Below are positions 26,064-36,699 of a stretch of DNA of 64,000 nt, one piece after another; the stretch's first letter is position 1; every line of letters starts with the position of its first letter. The notes beneath the pieces were generated by a model. The model saw only the letters and a program-made list of their open reading frames with translations. It was not told the DNA's origin and made no database searches. The DNA is from Climacium dendroides (lineage: Eukaryota; Streptophyta; Bryopsida; Hypnales; Climaciaceae), in contig OX467083.1 in assembly GCA_950106755.1 (NCBI GenBank), forward strand, positions 44,902,555 to 44,966,554. The letters run 5' to 3'. Both the position numbers and the translations under genes were made by a program.

Positions 26064-27860
26064 CTACCGGTAATCTACATGATGTTGCTTCGTTAACCAA
26101 TTTGCAGAGCTTAACCAATCAAATTTGGATTAAATCGGTCCTTCAGGATACGTTAGGGCTTCTGTGCACTGCCTCTACAAGCAAATCAAAGCAGTAGTTC
26201 GAGTGTTTCACGGCAGGCAGGTCTCTATATCAATTGCGCACGCTACGAGGGGCCCATACGTTCGTGTAGCGGTTGGGTCTTCGTTTCCTCTAGAATGATT
26301 TTCAAGCTTTGTGAGAGCATTGTTGTGTGTGCTATTACACTGACCCATTTCTCTTTTAAAGTTTTTTGGCGTGTTTTACTCGTTCAATATCATGATCTTC
26401 GACTCTTGACTGCTACTGTCCAGTGTTCTAATTGGATGAGTTACCACAACACCGCTCAAACTATTTGTGACTGCAGCTCAGCTCTTTTATTTGAATTCAT
26501 TATTTCTTGGAGTGGGTATGCTGCATTGTGGGTTTGAGACCCTGCTAATTAGTCCATCTTCAATGGATTATTTGAGGTCTTGATAATGCTCGTTCCTCAT
26601 GTGGTAGGGCAGCCTTTGAACTACTTCTGTTAAAAAAAACTTCGTTGTCGAGTGGGTTTCTGGACACAAGGCGCTTCTTTTCACTCTGATTCATCCAAGT
26701 AATTGCACCTGAAATCATCTGAATAAGCTTGTTTCCTATTTCTATTATTAAATTATGTAAGTTTTTGTTGGATCTTCTTGGGAGTCAAAAGGGGATTGTG
26801 GATTCTTTTGGCATTCGTTTTTTTGGCACTAAGAATAACCTACAAAGGTATACGAATAGCCCAAATCCACCCCAAAACTAGGGCAAAGATGAAAAACTGA
26901 AAATTGTCATTGTGTTGGACTTGTATAAGAATGTGTGGAGTATTTTGTAGAAACTTTGACCAAGTAGATTGTAAGATAGAAGTATTCAAGATGAGAAGGT
27001 TCTTAGTTTTGCACCTTGTCATACTAGTTTTTTTTACTTTGAATCTTCTTCAACTTAATTTTTTTTTTGTATTATTGAGTTTTGAAGTATAAATCTTTAT
27101 GTTTGAAAACTTAGGCAAGAATGTGAAGGGATTAATTTAGTCACAGTTAGGTGTATTTAATTTAATATGGCTTTTAATGATATTTCTTTACCTATTGGGC
27201 ACCCAAAGGGAAATCCCAAACCTCAATGAAGTGAAGTTTGTACAGTTAGTGCATTTAAATGTGATTAATGAATAAAGTTTCAACTTTGCAACCTAAATGT
27301 GGTGCTTGGCAAGCTGTATTTACTAAAGAAATCACTTTAATTTTTTCTTGCTTGCCTATAGTGCTAGAAAGTGCATTAGGTTTGTTTTAGGTGTCCCTTT
27401 GAAAAATTGATCTAAAGAAATTGAATTGAATCTAAGTACTATAGCTTGAGGTCACCTTTGGCAAAAAAATAATTAAATTTTTTGAAGCCAAATGGTTTTG
27501 GAAATTATTAAGGCACTTTGTTGAATTCAAGGAAACGTAATAAAGAATGTCAAAATGTTGAAAAAAATTCTAATACAATGAATCCATCAAAAACCACAAC
27601 TATCACTTTTTTATTTAATGAAGAAAACCGTTCAACTTCCAAGACTAATCGAAGGGTTGCCATAAGTTAAGAAAAATGATTCAACAATTTCCAAACAAAT
27701 TATTAATAATAAAAAAAATGAAGGTTGCCAAACCAACCCTTCTAATTTTGAATAATTTTTATTCAAGCAAAGATCAATGTTGAAAGTGACCTCAAGCTAC
27801 TGTATAGTTGTAGAACAACCCACTCTGCCATTAGTGCATTCAATTCTGACATCTACAACC

Positions 27861-28657
27861 TTAGCCACCCTTTAGCATCATAACAATGCACTTGGCAAGG
27901 GAACACATCCTATGTAGTTTAGCATGAGTCAGCCCACGTTTTACCACTTTAGTTGGGTCAACAAAGCTTTGTAAAATCACAGAAAATTCATTTCTTGTTG
28001 GAATGTCTTGGCAAATGGCTTCTCTGAAGCTTCTCAAACTTCTCAAAATATGTGAGTTGACAAAGAGCTTCTCCAAGCACGAGCACTTTCTCCACAGGAA
28101 TGAATCCCTCCGAGATTCTTCAGGTCCATGATCATGAATACAATACTTATTCTTTTTCTGAAGCCCAAAGACAGACAGACAGACACCCTGGCTTGTAAAG
28201 GATTGGAAAGGAAAATTATAAATATGAATGCCATCCTCGCTCCAGAAAGAGCTTTGGAAGGCCTGCCCGATGCATGGCCACTGTGGTCGACGGATGGGGG
28301 TGGGAAGGAAAGACCGCAGCGTCACGCATTCGGAGATTTGGGTTCAAACTTCCAGGTGACCCGCGCCGGCCTGTCCACGAGCTCGGTCGGCACCAGCAAT
28401 TGCCGTGGGGGGCAACTCTCAAAGTCCCTGACGTCAACTTCAACCCGTTGAAAGTTGACACAAAGCCCATCTCGCACCACCTCCTCTGATGACTTCGAGG
28501 TACCAATATTGCTTGCTACAAGAAAAACTGTACATTCCGTCTCGCTATGGCAAACAGAAAACTGACTTTGAGGACGCGAAATCATGGATGACGCAAAATA
28601 GAAGGAACTGTATTGCACCCCCTCCGTCCCCAAATGATTGTCCGCTTCGAATGTCAT
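27861..28657 (-). other. Two overlapping minus-strand open frames, unrecognised
   Basis: A 154-codon frame (28,325 down to 27,861) overlaps by a few bases the end of a 111-codon frame (28,657 down to 28,322). Both cross a locally GC-rich block (28,255-28,480). The upstream frame has a plausible protein texture (RVEVDVRDFESCPP, ELVDRPARVTWKFEP). I recognise no family, signal peptide or membrane segment in either. The start of the upstream frame lies inside the end of a MITE at 28,618, which argues against an intact gene. These may be chance frames or a decayed gene. Confidence 0.25.
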
Positions 28658-28851
28658 GTTTTCTTTTTTAAGGTTGTTTTGAGTAGGTCAAAACAATTCT
28701 TCCTTGTAGCTAGTTTTATTTAGGTTCCAATGAACACAAGCACTGTTCTTCATTGATTTCAGTGATATAATATTTGGAACCATTCTTAAAATATAGTCAA
28801 TGAAATTGGCTCAAAAAATTATCATGGACAATCATTCCGGGACGGATGGGG
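28618..28851. mobile_element. MITE with 26-bp terminal inverted repeats, CTCCGTCCC type
   Basis: Positions 28,618-28,643 and 28,826-28,851 are reverse complements at 23 of 26 positions. The left end reads CCCCCTCCGTCCCCAAATGA and continues into TTGTCC. The 234-bp element has no coding capacity. CTCCGTCCC-type ends are typical of Stowaway-like elements, but a TA target duplication is not evident. Confidence 0.7.
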
Positions 28852-30504
28852 CTTAATTAATCGCTACCGACAGTTCGAGCCCCTGAATGCTGAATTAAAT
28901 ACGTTGATAATTGAAGTTGTGCTTGCATTGGGCGTTCAGAGGGACGCCTTTCCATCGATCTCAGGACACATATAAAGCTGCTCTTGCCGATTCGTCCGCA
29001 CTGTTGTACTGTAGAGTGCAAGCTAGCACAGAGAGTAACTTTGGTTCCCAGATTGTTACAAAACAGGGAGTAACAAACCTACGTACAGTCTATTTGCAAT
29101 TTCGTTAATTGGCGCTATTCCGGAGCCAAAAATTGTGACATACATCTGCACAAAGCTCTGTAAACTAGGACACAATTATGTAGATTTTCATTGATTGTCC
29201 TTCAAGGTCTGTGTCGAAGTGACTAGTGGAATATGTTAATACCGCCAATTTGATGAATTGAAACTGTCGTAAAGTTAAGTTAAGGACAATGTTCAAGGAC
29301 AATCTCCCTGTGTTGGGTGGATCCGCCAATCTCAGATTGTATTGAATCTCGAAAGTCGTGTGTTTGAGTTGGTACAGTGGCAGTCGGGAACGTCAATTCA
29401 TGGATTTGGAAAGGGGTGCCTGCTGCGCAACTGTCCGGAAGATGCTTGCGCCTGCGACTAATGAATTCCAATACATGATGAGAGGTTCGGGGATGCAGCA
29501 CCCAACCGTGTGGCTCCCACTCCTTACCTACAATTATTGCTAGACATCAAATTAAATGACGTACTCAAGGAGATTGAATCGTGACCAGTTGTCGTCAACT
29601 GTACTAGCTCGAAACCGAGGAAGACGTACACTTTAGTTCAACTAACGTGCCCAACAAGCCCAGACTCGATCGGCTTTTCAAGCTTACGAAACCACGAAAT
29701 TTTGTGACACAGCATGAGAATTCACAAACTTCCTTCACTCCTTCAGTTGAAATTTAATTTTACATCCAACAAGCTGATTTCTAATTATATTTACTAATCC
29801 AACTGAAGAGAATTATTTCATTACCACCAACAGTGAACAGATATTGATTCATCTATCTTACTTTCCTTTGCGTGTCTCCGTATTGTTTTAACTTTTAACA
29901 TCAAAGTTATCCCCTTTCGGGACGCGAGAAGAGACCAGTTACCTGGAATCTTCCGGCAGCCAGTCACTGTGAATCTCTAGACCGAAGTGTCGCGAATTCT
30001 CCAAGAACGTGGATCGCGTTTTGACTTCAGTCAATGCAGCGCCTTTCGTAGTAACACTCTATTGCGGAAAGCCATGCAAAGATCAACCACAAGGAGCTTT
30101 CGTCACACGAGTTTCGCACCTCTAGGAAAGAAAGTGTCGGGCGGGTCTTGCTGGTGGAGTGAAGCACTGGTTGCAGGTGATCGATCACATCTGGATATTC
30201 ATTGCAAGTACTACCGATTCGTGAATCTCGATCGCTCTAGCCAGCCCTTGCACAATTAATTTAGTCAGGATTCTCATGCAACTCAAAACTAGTCGGTACA
30301 GAACCAAATTGCAGATCTAGATCGATTGCTGTTGCAATTGTCCAACACTGGCAAGCTTGTGGAGTTCAATGTTTGCCAATTGGTTTCAATTTCGTGAAGG
30401 ATGCGAATGTTTCGAGGGAACTGGGATCCGTAACTTGGAGCTAGGATTGCAGAGATTCGAAGCAGACATCAAGGACACGGTCACCAGCACGGTGCAGTAA
30501 TATA

Positions 30505-33500
30505 ATGGATGTCGAGACTGCCAAGGATGACAAAGCTACTACTAGTCCTACTAGTGCTGCTGCTCCTACTATTGTTGCAATTGATGGAGGTGGGATGGAG
30601 CCGGATTCGGCACCGAAGTCTAGTATAATTAGTACTGGTGGTGTTGATGGAGGGCATGTGGAGCTGGATTCGATCCAGGACACCAGTACTAGTACTAGCG
30701 ATGTTGATGAGGAAGTTGTGGAACCGGTTAAGAAGAAGCGGATCCGCGTTCCTCGGATTTCGAGAAAAGGAAAGAGAGCTATTCTCTCATGCGTACTCAG
30801 CATTGTCGTGGGTATCATTGCAGGGGTTTTAATTGGCTTCCGGATGGTTCACAGTGGCTACAACACCCCAGTGCTCCTCGGGGATATCTGCAGCTCCACT
30901 CTGTGAGTCTCGATCTCTGGAGCGTACCAGTTGTTGTTTATCGAACGATCTGCAAATTAAATTTTTCGAAATATTAGTAAATTTTAAAAACAATTGAGGA
31001 ACACTTAATTCTAGTTAGATCTATCCTAGTTATCAATGGGAAAATTAACCGATCAATTGCTCATCTCTATGTAGCAACTGGGAAAATGCCAAATGAATCT
31101 GTGAAAATTGTGTTATCGGAAATTCGGAAGTCATTTATGATATAAATTAGTCTTGTCACATACATCATATGTTAAAAAAAGATCACGTGAACATGGGTAA
31201 CCTCATGTTCGCTATAGTGGTGGAATTTAGCAAAGAAAAGGCTCAGAAAATTTGCGAGAAACCAGAGCAATCTTGAGTCAAGTCTATGGCTCTCCTAGAT
31301 TCTAGACCTCAAGGTTTCAGCTGGTCCCGCAAAACCGTCGAGTTTGTTGAATTGCCAGAAATCGATAAAACCTATTCTCAGATCTATATCAATCTTCGTT
31401 GCTAAAGCTTTGTCCACTTGAATTTCACTTATTCAGCACTCTGAAACCAAACCAATTTACCGAATTCGATTATCAGAGCACTTGAAAAACTCTACTTTTT
31501 CAAAGATCCAATGCAAGCACTTGAAATCACTAGTTTTAATTCAGAGCTTTCATGCTCACATTTTGGGTGGTGATGTATTTCGTCTTGCCACAGGTACCAG
31601 GACACGTGCAACAGCACACTCTTCGGCACCGACACCACCACTCCCAAATCCTACGTTTCCAAATCGATGTCCGTCTCTGTGACATCCACAAACTCAACCC
31701 TGAGCAACTTCACCCAATGCATCCTCGCATGGCCTCCCTTCACAGAAATGCAATACTCGACTTTGCAGATGTGCGCGGAGATGTACCAAGACATGCTCTC
31801 CGCCGAAACTACCTTCCTTGCAACTCTGAACTCGATCGACAAGGTCCAGCCAGATGTGTCAGTGGTGAATGATCTGGAGCAACGGGCCAGCGCCGCCTTG
31901 ATTTATCATTTCACTTGTGTCAATGGGTTGGAAGAGCAAGGATTGTGGAGGGACGGGGGAGATAGAGTTTGTGGGGTGAATTTGGAAAGGAATACCGAGC
32001 TTCTGTCGAATGCTTTGTCGCTGGTGGAAACGTTCGAGGCCGCTAACAATACAGTCGCGGTGCCTTCACGGCGCAAGCTTCTCAACTTTTCTAGGGTAAG
32101 CTTCAAGCGTTCAATTTAAATTTTTTTGAAACGTCCATGGACTTACTTCCTTAGTGCTACAGCTTGGAATTTCATAGTTTCAGTACATGGGAGTTTCGAT
32201 CGGAAACGATTGCAAACTCAAGCTAGAGCTTGTGAGATTCGATAGTTGCATTATGGGATGGAGTGGATGGGGTTTTAGGGGTTTTCGATCTGGTGTGATC
32301 CAGACAGTGGAGAAACCCGAAGTCATTGTACTGTTTCCAAAAGTGAGAATTCTTTCTATTACTCTTCAACTAAAACTAATCATGCTTGATAAAATGACAA
32401 GTATCAAAGCACCTGAATTACTCCCAAAGCCTCAAAATCCAGAACTTCCCAGAACCCCAAACCCTAAATACTCAGACTGGCATATAAAGATCTGAGCTTC
32501 CAGTTCGGCGACACAAAACCGCTCCAATTTCACTGAAACTTTTCCAAAATAACGGAACTACGACCATGATGTCTTAAACTTCTTGAAATTTCTTAAAATT
32601 TCTTGAATTTGTGGGTACCTCATGGGCATGTCAGGAAAGGAAGACGGCGAGCGTTCCCAAAGCATCTCGAAGGATTCTATCCCCACTGGACGAAGCTCGC
32701 TCTCCACCGTGGTTGAGTACAATCGACCGCCGCATTCTCCAGAGCAACAACAGCATTACAACGAACGCCGTCGTAGCTCTCGACGGCTCCGGTGATTTTA
32801 CGTCCATCCAAGCCGCAGTCGACAAAGCTCCGTCGAACTCCAGCCAGAGGTATCTGATCCACATCAAAGCAGGAATCTATGATGAACAAGTCAGGGTTCC
32901 ACAAGACAAGATCAGATTGACGGTTGTGGGCGACGGCGTTGGGGTCACAATCGTCACGGGGAACGTGAGCTCTGGAGTTCATAATGTCAGCGCTGTATTC
33001 ACTGCCACTGTCAGTAAGTGCACTCGTACCGTGATTCCTCTGTTTGCAATCAGTCCTAGACTCTCAATGCTTCGGAGAGTCAGGACTTCATCAGTCTGTT
33101 TTTTTATCAACATCTCAAAGATTTGAAAGGAATCAATATGTGTAACTATGCCAAAATTGTGAGAAGCATGAGTTTGTTCTTATCATCAATCATCTCAAAA
33201 TTCAAAAGGAATGAATCATGCAAGAATTGTGAGAAGTATAGGTTTGATCTGTCCAAGTTGTCTCAAAATTTGAAAGGAATCAACACACATGTGTATGCAA
33301 ACATTGTGAGAATCATTAGTCTGTTCTTATCAACACCTCAAAATTTCAAGGCCTGAATCCACGAATGTATACAAAATTTATGAGACTTATCAGATTGATC
33401 TTTCCAAGTCATCTCAAATTTCAGAGGAAGCAAAATTTCAAAGGCAGCAAATATTGTGAAGATCATTAGTCTGTTCCTTCAGACACATCAAAATTTCAAA

Positions 33501-36500
33501 AGAATCTACACATGTATTCAATTGTGAGAACCTTCCGTCAGTTCTTTCCTTTATTAAAAAACTTCAAAGGAATCTGCTCATGTATGCAAAAACATCAGTT
33601 TGTTAATCATAGGTGGTTCCTAAAATCAACAAGTGGGTCTCATATCTAGAAGGTGTACATTTTTGGCAAGAATTTGTATGGGCCAATTTATGGGTCAATT
33701 TACAAGTAGGTTGCAATTGAGGTTGAGGCATCAATAGCCGATTATTTAAGTGATTGTGCAGCAGATCATGAGTAGTATGAGGTGGTGGAAATTTTTCCCA
33801 TGTAGAAGATAGGAAATATGGGGATTGTAAATTTTTCATAATTTTGTTCTCAAATTGAAATTATTATGAATTTTGGGAGCCTAGAAGTACTCATGACCCA
33901 TAGCCAATGTTTAGATTCTTCCAATTCCAATCATTCAAAAATTACTTTCTTGCTCACTACTTTGAGAAATGTGTCATAACCTTATTAGTCCGAAACTTGA
34001 AAAAGAATAACCAAAAAAATATATTTCAAGCTTCAGTTGGAAATTTGTTTTAGCTTTGATTGAAAATATTCTACTCCTACAAGTTGGGTACTCAATATAG
34101 TTGACAATTGGTGCCTCAATCTTAGGTATATTTACATTAATAATGTTACTTGAGAGTATGACTTTTTTTAACATGAAAGTTTGGGGGTCCCTTCTACATT
34201 TGGCAATGTAGCTAGAATTATTCCATTTACATTATAATAGTGGAATTCAAAAGGGAGTTGAAAAACCATCAATTAGCAATTCAAGAGCTTTAAAAGATTT
34301 CAATACTTTTGAACAAGAAAAGGTGACTGTATGAGAAATAAAGTCCCTAAAGTTCAAGAGTGTTATAATGGCTCATTAGACACTTTGAAATTAATTACAA
34401 ATTGACTTAAAGTATTAAGAATGTCTTGTAATTGGTGTTGAAATGGATGCAGCTATCTTAGGGGATTTTTTTATGGCCAAGAACTTGACTATCAGGAACA
34501 CTGCTGGACCAAATGGTCAAGAAGCTGTGGCACTTCGAGTATCTTCTACAAAGTCAGTATTTTCATGGATTGCAATTGAAGCTTATCAGGTTAGTAGTTG
34601 CTTTTGATTTCCAATTGCATTCAATCAATGAGTTTAAAAAAATTGCCAAGCTTTAAGTGATAAAAGGATGACCAAAAGTGGTTACTCCCATATCTATATC
34701 TATTGGAGTTGAAATAAACCATTCATGGGGTTCAAAAAACTTTGTATAGTAGTAACATATCCTAGTGAAAAGAAGAAATTATACTTCATAATTTGTGAAT
34801 GATATGATAAAAATTAATTTTTTAAAAATTACTCTAGCGGCCACTATTGTCTTGATCAAATAATAATTTAAAAAAAAATTCTAATTGGCATGAAACTACT
34901 TTCTATATATTTTAAACTCTAAGGTCCTAAATAATCAAAGGTGATCACTTCCATATCAACACAATGTGGTAAAACAACAAAACTTTAATTCACAAGAATA
35001 TATTTGATGTACTCACATAAGGAATACTAGAAACCGTTAAAAGTTAAAGAACAATTGATCAACAAGTTGAACTTCACTCCATTGTCTAAAAGAATTTGAG
35101 CCAAAATGTTTGAATCCTCAAATTCTCTATAATCCATGGTTATTCATTGAGTATTAGTATTATAATGGAGGAGGGATGCAACAATTATTGTTTTTTTGTT
35201 TGAACGAAGGCATCACAAATACCTTCTTCTGACAACTGCAAAATAGGAAACAAAGATTAATACTTCTTATTAGTCCTGATATTCACACAAGGTGAATATC
35301 TTTTTTGTCAGTAGATTCCGTCCTTTCAGTAGCTCAGTAGGGCTCCCCAATCCCAAAATAGCCAACCTTGTTTATCAAACCTTGGCAACCCCCAATAAAA
35401 CTCGCTAAAATTCACTCCATTGCTACTTTAAATTTTCAATAGCTAAATTTACATTGGAGAAAATCTTTGAAAAAATAGAATGTAACCATGACTACAACAA
35501 CCAATAGAATTTGATAGCTAGTTTGCAACTTCTTCCACATTGGAATTAGCATCTACTAAGTCAATTTTATGTTATATTACTCCCAATCAAGGCTTTTTTT
35601 CCATTTTCTTAGAAGTGCCAGAGTGTCAATTTAAAATTTTAGAGTGGTGCTCCAAATTTCAACATTCATCCACATATTGGATAGAGAATATCACATTAGC
35701 ACATATTACATGTATATAATTTGATGTTCATCCACAGTTTGGCGATTTCATCCAAGTTATTTGGCCTTTTTTTGGCCCTTCTATAGCTAGATAATTTTTT
35801 CTAGTGCAATCTAGCACCAAAAGGCCAAAAAAAAAAAGCCCTACTCCCAATAATCCTTTACAACTTGCAAAATCCTTTCTATTCTATGTTTTTTTGAATA
35901 CCCCTCACTCTCAAGGTAGCCAAAGTTGATGCTTGTTTGCCTTCAAGATAGCATATTGCACTGAATTCCATAAACTAGTTCACTGCTCGTGAGAGTCCCA
36001 GCTGCTTTCTCTGGCTAATGTTGGCTGGCTATGCTTGCAATTGGCAACGCAGAACACGCTCTACGCCCACGCCGGTCAACAATTTTACTCCTACTGCACA
36101 ATCCTCGGCACCGTGGACTACATCTTCGGAAGCGCCGCAGCCGTGTTCCAGGATTGCTCCCTTCTCGCACGCACTCCCAATCCAGGCCAAACCATCACGT
36201 ACACCGCAAGCGACATCTCCTCCTCTCTGGTGCAGCAGCACGCTGGGCTCGTCTTCCAGTCGTGTCTGGTGAACTCCACATCCGAGGCCCCGGCTGCCCA
36301 GCTTGTGTTTCTAGGCCGGCCTCGGCAGTCGTATGCGCGGACAGTGTTCATCAAATCCCAATTGGGTGCATTGGTGAACCGTGCTGGTTGGATCAACAGC
36401 GATACGACGACTGTTTCTTCAGTGAGTCATGTGGAGTTCGCGGAGTATGACAATTTTGGTCCGGGGTCGGGGTTCGATGCGGACCGGGTGTTGTGGAGCA

Positions 36501-36604
36501 AGCAGCTCACTCCGGCGAGTGTGCAGAGCTATGGCGTGGATCAGTTTCTGAAAGGCTACCTCTGGTTGCCGGCCATGAACGTCTCCTACGCCGGCTCAGT
36601 TTAG
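30505..36604 (+). CDS. Type-I pectinesterase with PMEI domain, frameshifted in exon 4
   Basis: The enzyme family demethylesterifies cell-wall homogalacturonan. Exons are 30,505-30,902; 31,594-32,095; 32,635-33,013; 34,453-34,590; 36,053-36,604 (about 656 residues if the frame is kept). The N-terminus is acidic and Ser/Thr-rich. A basic stretch (KKKRIRVPRISRKGKR, about 76-91) precedes one membrane segment (about 92-112), which suggests a type-II anchor. The PMEI-like domain (about 128-285) has CSSTLYQDTC and later cysteines. RRKLL (about 292) resembles the known processing motif. The PME domain shows DGSGDFTSIQAAVD, IRNTAGP, GTVDYIFG and FLGRP. Exon 4 changes frame at a T5 run (34,560-34,564), where one T fewer would keep the family spacing. 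Active-site positions also deviate: QDTLY reads QNTLY, HQAVAL reads QEAVAL and LGRPW reads LGRPR. The exon 4 acceptor is a choice between 34,453 and a site eight bases on. The gene may be a young pseudogene or a non-catalytic paralogue. Confidence 0.85.
33085..33606 (+). repeat. Degenerate ~74-bp tandem array in pectinesterase intron 3
   Basis: About seven units start at or near 33,106, 33,182, 33,251, 33,329, 33,403, 33,480 and 33,545. Each has CTCAAAATTT (or a variant), AAAGGAATC, then ATTGTGAGAA and a TCTGTTCTT-like end. Unit starts alternate between ATCAAC and TCCAAG types, which hints at a two-unit higher-order period. Confidence 0.75.
33607..34110 (-). repeat. Family C dispersed repeat, inverted copy in pectinesterase intron 3
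   Basis: The reverse complement matches 38,085-38,400: GACACAT and TTTTTCAAG landmarks at 33,970-34,000, and CCCATGTAGAAGATAGGAAATATGG (positions 33,798-33,822) against its complement near 38,322-38,346. It also matches 15,070-15,250. This copy is among the longest of the family. Confidence 0.7.
35614..35818 (-). repeat. Family B MITE-like repeat, inverted copy in pectinesterase intron 4
   Basis: The ends are AGTGCCAGAGTG at 35,614 and the complement of GGTGCTAGATTG ending about 35,818, matching the ends of the 13.3-kb copy. The interior CATTCATCCACATATTGG corresponds to the reverse complement of the interior there. An A-run foldback (GGCC ... GGCC, 35,763-35,830) sits at the right edge. Confidence 0.65.
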
Positions 36605-36637
36605 GAGGAAGGCGTTGAGAGACGTCAGTGTGGTCAG

Positions 36638-36699
36638 TTCAAAGGAGTGCTGCAATTCCATTGGAATGGTCCAAGCTCGAATTGCAACACTCCTTTGAA
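36638..36699 (+). other. 21-bp-arm hairpin just after the pectinesterase stop codon
   Basis: Arms 36,638-36,658 and 36,679-36,699 are reverse complements with one mismatch, separated by 20 bases. They begin 34 bases after the stop codon, so they are probably in the 3' untranslated region. The arm length equals that of a plant small-RNA duplex, but the foldback could equally stabilise or terminate the transcript. Whether it is processed cannot be judged from sequence. Confidence 0.8.

Larger units (their letters stand above)
26064..30440. other. Intergenic region between RPN13 and the pectinesterase gene
   Basis: The RPN13 3' untranslated region probably occupies the first few hundred bases. 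The 26.8-27.8 kb part is AT-rich, with a weak family E copy near 26.9 kb. The 27.86-30.4 kb part is GC-richer and includes minus-strand open frames and a MITE (both listed separately). A 90-codon frame at 29,987-30,259 is unrecognised and lies where the pectinesterase promoter is expected. Confidence 0.5.

Noticed and set aside
28340..28356. A GGGTTCAAA word resembling a tRNA T-loop box
   Set aside because: No matching A box, acceptor stem or anticodon arm at the right distance on either strand.
29987..30259. A 90-codon plus-strand frame ahead of the pectinesterase gene
   Set aside because: It could be an upstream frame in the leader, but there is no evidence that it is transcribed and no recognisable domain.
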